A stretch of 64,000 nucleotides of DNA, taken from NCBI GenBank assembly GCA_026645575.1, contig JAPKMW010000028.1:37245-101244 (forward strand). The letters are read 5' to 3'. Positions 60,307 through 64,000 of this stretch are shown here, piece after piece. This DNA is from Caldilineaceae bacterium (GTDB lineage Bacteria; Chloroflexota; Anaerolineae; Caldilineales; Caldilineaceae). The notes beneath the pieces are model-generated. The model worked only from the letters and a program-made list of their open reading frames with translations, did no database searches and was not told the DNA's origin. The position numbers and the translations under genes were made by a program. Numbering within the stretch: the stretch's first letter is position 1; every line of letters begins with the position of its first letter.

Positions 60307-60801
60307 CTACCCTACCATCTGCGAACGCGGCATGACAGTTCCCTCCCCAAGCTGGGGAGGGTTAGGGTGGGGTTGCCCCAACCCAAGACGCGCCAACACC
60401 ACCCGATCAATCACATCCAGCACCGCCGGCAGATCATTCAGCACATCCAAATTTGTAAAGCGCACCACCACAAAACCCAGACTTTCCAGAAATGCCTGCC
60501 GAATGGCATCTTCTTCCTGGCTGTACTGATGCGTTGGCCCATCCACCTCAGTGATCAACCGAATGCGCGGGCAACAAAAATCGGCGATAAAGCGATCAAT
60601 GGCAAATTGCCGCCGAAACTTCACACCCCGGATCTGCTCTTTGCGTAAGCGTTGCCAAAGCTTGGCTTCAGCGGCGGTGGGTTCCTTGCGCATTTGCCGG
60701 GCCAGCGGCTTGAGTTTTTGCCAGAGTTCAGGTGATGGTTGCCAGTCAGTACGGGTGGGCATAGAACGCCCTTCGAAGGCGTTGTCGTGATGGGTGGACA
60801 T
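60307..60801 (-). CDS. DUF559 (Vsr-like) endonuclease-domain protein
   Basis: A 164-residue protein with an endonuclease fold of the DUF559/very-short-patch-repair type: RKEPTAAEAKLWQRLRKEQIRGVKFRRQFAIDRFIADFCCPRIRLITEVDG with the conserved D...E...D pattern (residues ~60-105). The start at 60801 has an AGGAGGG-type box; an ATG at 60762 would be shorter by 13 residues. Its last ~20 residues (HPNPPQLGEGT) are the translation of an intergenic hairpin repeat. Such proteins are of unknown function and occur in many copies in similar genomes. Confidence 0.8.
   Translation of the reverse strand: MSTHHDNAFEGRSMPTRTDWQPSPELWQKLKPLARQMRKEPTAAEAKLWQRLRKEQIRGVKFRRQFAIDRFIADFCCPRIRLITEVDGPTHQYSQEEDAIRQAFLESLGFVVVRFTNLDVLNDLPAVLDVIDRVVLARLGLGQPHPNPPQLGEGTVMPRSQMVG
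60342..60360. repeat. CCTCCCCAAGCTGGGGAGG hairpin, copy 1
   Basis: A 19-nt palindromic stem inside the 3' end of the DUF559 gene; it encodes part of its C-terminus. Confidence 0.85.
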
Positions 60802-60815
60802 AAACCCCCTCCTAA

Positions 60816-60836
60816 CCTCCCCCAGCTTGGGGGAGG
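60816..60836. repeat. CCTCCCCCAGCTTGGGGGAGG hairpin, copy 2
   Basis: The same repeat family lies just upstream of the DUF559 start and provides its ribosome-binding site on the minus strand. The gene is thus flanked on both sides by this repeat. Confidence 0.85.
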
Positions 60837-60980
60837 AACTGTGGTGCGGTTGAATGGATTGGTTGGGCTTTGATGAGTTGGGACAATGAGGAATATGGCG
60901 ATTGATGATCGGCTTGACTCTATAGATTCCCTCTTGAGTTCCCCTGAAACAAGAACACACGTTGCCTCCTATAACGGCTC

Positions 60981-60999
60981 CCTCCCCAAGCTGGGGAGG
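60981..60999. repeat. CCTCCCCAAGCTGGGGAGG hairpin, copy 3
   Basis: A third perfect copy in the 335-bp gap (60802-61135) between the DUF559 and CHAT genes. No other gene was seen in that gap. Confidence 0.85.
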
Positions 61000-61135
61000 G
61001 CTGGGGTGGGGTTGGCCGATGGCGCGTTGTAACCGCCCGAATAGAGCGGTTTAGCTCGAAACGAAAACGTATGTTCTATTAGGCCAACCCCGCGCGCTCC
61101 CACCAAAATTCAGCATTTCAGGAACCAGAAACTTT

Positions 61136-63508
61136 TTATTGGGGGGCCACGGACAGGACGACACGGAAACCGAGGATGTCGTTCCAGTTGTCGGGCGTGC
61201 CCCCGAAGCGGTAGGCGGCGCGCACATCGTCCTGGCCGTCGAACCACGAGCCGCCGCGCTCCACCCGCCGAACGCTTCCGTCCCCTTCAACGCTATTATC
61301 AACTAAGTCGGCATAATTCTCATAATTGTCAAGCCACTTGGTGGCGGTCCACTCCGACACATTGCCCGCCATGTCCAACGCACCATAGGGGCCGGCGCCG
61401 GCGGGATAACTGCCGACTGGCGCCGTGTACTGGTAGCCATCTGCCGTCCCATCAATATTGGCACGATCATTCAGCCATTCATGGCCCCAGGGATAGATCC
61501 GGCCATCATCGCCACGGGCGGCCCATTCCCATTCGGCTTCGGTCGGCAAACGAATGGTCAACCCGGTGGTGGCCGAAAGCCAGCGGGTATAGGCAACCGC
61601 CTCGTACCAACCCACGCCCACCACGGGCTGATTCGCATCGTTAAAACGGGAATCGTACCAATATCTGGGATAGGTAACATCACTTGTGTTTCGCCAATCC
61701 CAGCCGGCGTCACTCCAATAATTTCTCTCCCGGTATCCCCCTGCCTCGATAAAAGCAGCATATTGGGCATTGGTCACTTCTGTCTGCATCATCCAGAAAG
61801 CATCCACCGCCACTTCATGAACAGGTTGTTCATCATCGGCGCCATCAGCCGAACCCATCATGAAGGCGCCTTGCGGAACATAATGAAAATCAAAGCCACC
61901 GGGATTTGTCCAAAGCAGCCCGGCTGAAACAGTTGATGGCGGCGTCGAGAACGCAATAGTCACGGCTGCTGGGGGGCGTGAGTTGATCCAGTAGATGGTA
62001 AAGTACAGCAGTAGCACTACACCTAAAATTCCAAAGACAACACCCCACCACTTACGCTTGTTCGCCGGTGGTTGGACAACCTGACCAGCTTTGTCTTCAT
62101 CCTGGAAAATTTGTGTGGCTTCACGCGCCACCTGCTCTTCATCACGGACGACCGGCTTGGTTATTTTGGGTGGCTGCGCCTCTTGGTTGCCTTTTGGCGT
62201 CGGCGCAGTTGGCCTGTCAACCTGTAACGGTTGCGTTTGGCGTTCAGCACCAACTGTAACCGTTGGCGTTACATCTTCTGCAACTGGGGCGGATTGTTGC
62301 TGGGGACTGCTCTCGATCGGTTGGTGGATTACCGCCGGTGTTGGGGCCGGTTGCGACACAGATGGTTTGCTACTTGCGATCTTCGTCAAGTCAAACAATT
62401 GCCCATCCTGCGACCGCATGGTCAGCACCGGCGTCCCCCACTCCAACGACGCGTTATTCTGCAAGTTGATGGCATTGCGCGCCTCAGCCACAGCGGCATC
62501 GACCGGCAGATTGTCGCTCAAAGCGCTGTAAAAGGTGCGAGCAAATTCCAAGGCGGCACTATCGGTGATAGCATATTGCATGGCTAACACGGCCGGCAAC
62601 CCATCCAAGACCAACGTGGCTGCCGTACTGGAAAGGACGTCGAACTTGCCGCCGCGCGCCCCTTCACAAGCGTTCAGAATTGCCAGCCGTAATGTTCCTC
62701 GTTGAAAGGCCAGCAGTCGGCTTAATTGGGTGGCTGAGATCGCTTGGGCCTGCCCTTGGTCATCCGTTAGAAAAATGCGCCCTTCCTCACGGTTGATGTC
62801 AAACGAACCGTGGCCGATAAAATGGAAGATATGCCAGGGGCCATAGCCAGGACGCATCCACTGTTGTAACTCGCGCCAGCCTTGACCGGGCAGCCAGGTT
62901 ACTTCCACCAAGCCTCGCTCTCGCAGGGGTTGCAAAGCCGTCATCACCTGCTGCTGTTCCGCTTCCACATTCAGCCAGCGCAAATCGGTCGGATTGGCAA
63001 CCAGCCCCAGGATGCGCAACGGCGGCGTCACCGGCAACGGCGCCACGCTTTGCGCCACTTCCGGGTAGCGCACCAGCGGCGTATGCGGGTCAAGGGCGAT
63101 GTAATCACGCCGGCGCGGGTCATGGAGAAACTCCCACGGCAGCGCGGCCAAGTGGGGTGGCTGGATCAAGAGGTTGAGACGCACCCCTTTGCCCTCAAAC
63201 TCAGCCAGCCGCCGACATTCGTAGTAGAGCGAGCGGGTTTCGCCGGGCGGCAGGAGAAAGTCAAAGAAGCGGGCGCCAAAGTCGCGCACCGCGGCTTCCT
63301 GGGGCGGCAAGCGGCCGCGTGTTCCCACTTGGGCATAGAGAATGGCGTTCTCCAACCGTTGGAGTTCTGCTTCGAGTTTGGCATTGGTATAGGGAAAGGT
63401 GGTCGCAGTACGCGCCTCACCAGCCTTGGAACGCACAGCAATCTGGTAGGCTGGCGCCGCCTGCCCAGTCACTTCGATATAGAAATCAAGATACTCTACT
63501 GCATTCAT
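61136..63508 (-). CDS. CHAT protease - TM - SUMF1-like fusion protein
   Basis: A 790-residue protein. Residues ~100-380 are a CHAT (caspase-like) domain: LPWEFLHD, then His233 in HFIGHG and Cys281 in ILNACEGA as the catalytic dyad. A Pro/Thr/Gln-rich linker (381-485) leads to one TM helix (487-508, WWGVVFGILGVVLLLYFTIYW). Residues ~540-790 are a SUMF1/formylglycine-generating-enzyme fold (GGFDFHYVPQGAFMMGSADG, RLPTEAEWEWAARGDDGRIYPWG, RVERGGSWFDGQDDVRAAYR). The active-site cysteines of true FGE are absent. The layout suggests a membrane sensor with a caspase-like effector. Confidence 0.85.
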   Translation of the reverse strand: MNAVEYLDFYIEVTGQAAPAYQIAVRSKAGEARTATTFPYTNAKLEAELQRLENAILYAQVGTRGRLPPQEAAVRDFGARFFDFLLPPGETRSLYYECRRLAEFEGKGVRLNLLIQPPHLAALPWEFLHDPRRRDYIALDPHTPLVRYPEVAQSVAPLPVTPPLRILGLVANPTDLRWLNVEAEQQQVMTALQPLRERGLVEVTWLPGQGWRELQQWMRPGYGPWHIFHFIGHGSFDINREEGRIFLTDDQGQAQAISATQLSRLLAFQRGTLRLAILNACEGARGGKFDVLSSTAATLVLDGLPAVLAMQYAITDSAALEFARTFYSALSDNLPVDAAVAEARNAINLQNNASLEWGTPVLTMRSQDGQLFDLTKIASSKPSVSQPAPTPAVIHQPIESSPQQQSAPVAEDVTPTVTVGAERQTQPLQVDRPTAPTPKGNQEAQPPKITKPVVRDEEQVAREATQIFQDEDKAGQVVQPPANKRKWWGVVFGILGVVLLLYFTIYWINSRPPAAVTIAFSTPPSTVSAGLLWTNPGGFDFHYVPQGAFMMGSADGADDEQPVHEVAVDAFWMMQTEVTNAQYAAFIEAGGYRERNYWSDAGWDWRNTSDVTYPRYWYDSRFNDANQPVVGVGWYEAVAYTRWLSATTGLTIRLPTEAEWEWAARGDDGRIYPWGHEWLNDRANIDGTADGYQYTAPVGSYPAGAGPYGALDMAGNVSEWTATKWLDNYENYADLVDNSVEGDGSVRRVERGGSWFDGQDDVRAAYRFGGTPDNWNDILGFRVVLSVAPQ

Positions 63509-63813
63509 AGGGGAATCCGTTTGTTACTCGGCTGGCAAAGGTTGTTGTGCGCTACTGTACCCATAGCGGCGGTGGTAGTGCAGAAAAGAGCGCGTGCGTA
63601 AAAACACGTCGTTGTTTCGGTCACGGGGGTCTCACATGGAATGTAGACAGGGCCGGTAAACGTGAGGGTAGTTTAACAGAAAAGTAGACATGCTGCAAGG
63701 ACAGCGCAGTGATAAGGTGTGTTTAATGAGACTAAAGTCCTATCCTACCTCCCCCATCCGCCCCTATAGTATCCTTGTTCAAAAATTCACTAGCCACGGA
63801 AGGACAAGGATTC
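63509..63813. other. Intergenic region upstream of hcp
   Basis: This 305-bp gap lies between divergent genes (CHAT leftward, hcp rightward). It carries a small hairpin (63771-63778 with 63804-63811, ATCCTTGT / ACAAGGAT) whose right arm overlaps the AAGGACAAGG ribosome-binding site of hcp. A TATAGT (about 63765) may be a -10 box. No gene was seen. Confidence 0.6.
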
Positions 63814-63987
63814 ATGTTTTGCTTTCACTGTCAGGAAACGACCAACAATCTCAATTGCGCCATTCGGGGCGTCTGCGGCAAATCACCGGAAGTTGCGACC
63901 CTGCAAGATCTGCTGGTCTATGCCCTTAAGTATCCATCCAGGAATTATTTCTGGGGAAAAAAGGTTAGTTGGCAGTCGCCATATTGA
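63814..63987 (+). pseudogene. hcp: Hybrid-cluster protein Hcp, 5' fragment (interrupted or cut at window edge)
   Basis: The first 39 codons match the N-terminus of Hcp, a nitric-oxide/hydroxylamine reductase with a hybrid Fe-S-O cluster: [20 protein letters not shown] with cysteines 3, 6, 15 and 21 spaced as in the [4Fe-4S] site, then [19 protein letters not shown]. After codon 39 (about 63931) similarity stops, base composition falls to AT-rich and a TGA/TAA-type stop arrives at 63987. Full-length Hcp is about 540 residues. The new sequence may be the end of an inserted element; the window ends too soon to tell. Confidence 0.7.
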
Positions 63988-64000
63988 AAAGGATGTCGAC

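Noticed and set aside
61136..63508. Possible diversity-generating retroelement target (SUMF1-like domain)
   Set aside because: No reverse transcriptase or template repeat was found in the window.
1..64000. tRNA, rRNA or riboswitch genes
   Set aside because: No TPsiC-type GTTCRA context with cloverleaf pairing, no rRNA-like stretch and no known riboswitch core was found in the intergenic regions by eye.

Overview
The window looks like a chromosomal segment of a Chloroflexota bacterium, most likely from the Anaerolineae/Caldilineae side. This is inferred from gene content, not from a marker-gene tree. The supporting signs are moderately high GC, frequent GTG/TTG starts, the run coaD - coiled-coil protein - DUF177 - rpmF - fabD - fabG - nusB - tatB - tatC, many lipoproteins and no outer-membrane genes. 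The number of SARP/STAND, NACHT, CHAT-SUMF1 and Uma2 proteins also fits. No rRNA, tRNA, CRISPR array, prophage or complete insertion sequence was seen.

Region 1 (1-16.9 kb) is core housekeeping, almost all on the + strand: an FHA/winged-helix regulator, hemW, coaD, a DUF177-rpmF pair behind a consensus promoter, fatty-acid synthesis (fabD, fabG), nusB, Tat translocase, an acyl-CoA ligase on the opposite strand, OsmC, thioredoxin, two different prolyl-tRNA synthetases (long bacterial type and short eukaryote/archaeal type) and folC. Region 2 (16.9-24 kb) is accessory: an M16 peptidase remnant, a BrnT-like toxin-antitoxin pair, a large SARP-AAA-TPR regulator overlapping a Rieske-fold lipoprotein that has lost all cluster ligands, and a PepSY-like/C39-like gene pair.

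Region 3 (24-33 kb) holds a Crp-type regulator, fmt, an ATP-grasp enzyme, a KDG-type sugar kinase, guaB and a secreted protein in which a phytase-like domain is nested inside another propeller. Region 4 (33-37.4 kb) is a compact accessory island: an XisI remnant, a Uma2 nuclease, a NACHT NTPase carrying a hexanucleotide array open in five reading frames, and an unrecognised two-gene pair that resembles a toxin-antitoxin module. A bidirectional terminator closes it.

Region 5 (37.4-52.6 kb) carries a glycosyltransferase, a PHP phosphoesterase, an S41 protease lacking the usual catalytic lysine, a complete oligopeptide ABC importer behind a perfect promoter, two surface proteins, a two-component system and a second Uma2 gene. 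Region 6 (52.8-59.9 kb, - strand) is a catabolic/uptake cluster with a GntR regulator, an HpPgdA-like deacetylase, a polar amino-acid ABC importer and two THI5/SsuA-like proteins without signal peptides. Region 7 (60-64 kb) has a DUF559 nuclease bounded by repeats, a CHAT-TM-SUMF1 fusion and the first 39 codons of hcp, cut at the window edge.

The intergenic spaces are unusual: more than fifteen contain long inverted repeats, several with perfect 21-30 nt arms, belonging to at least four recognisable sequence families. They probably act partly as terminators, but their repetition and shared cores suggest a dispersed element class.
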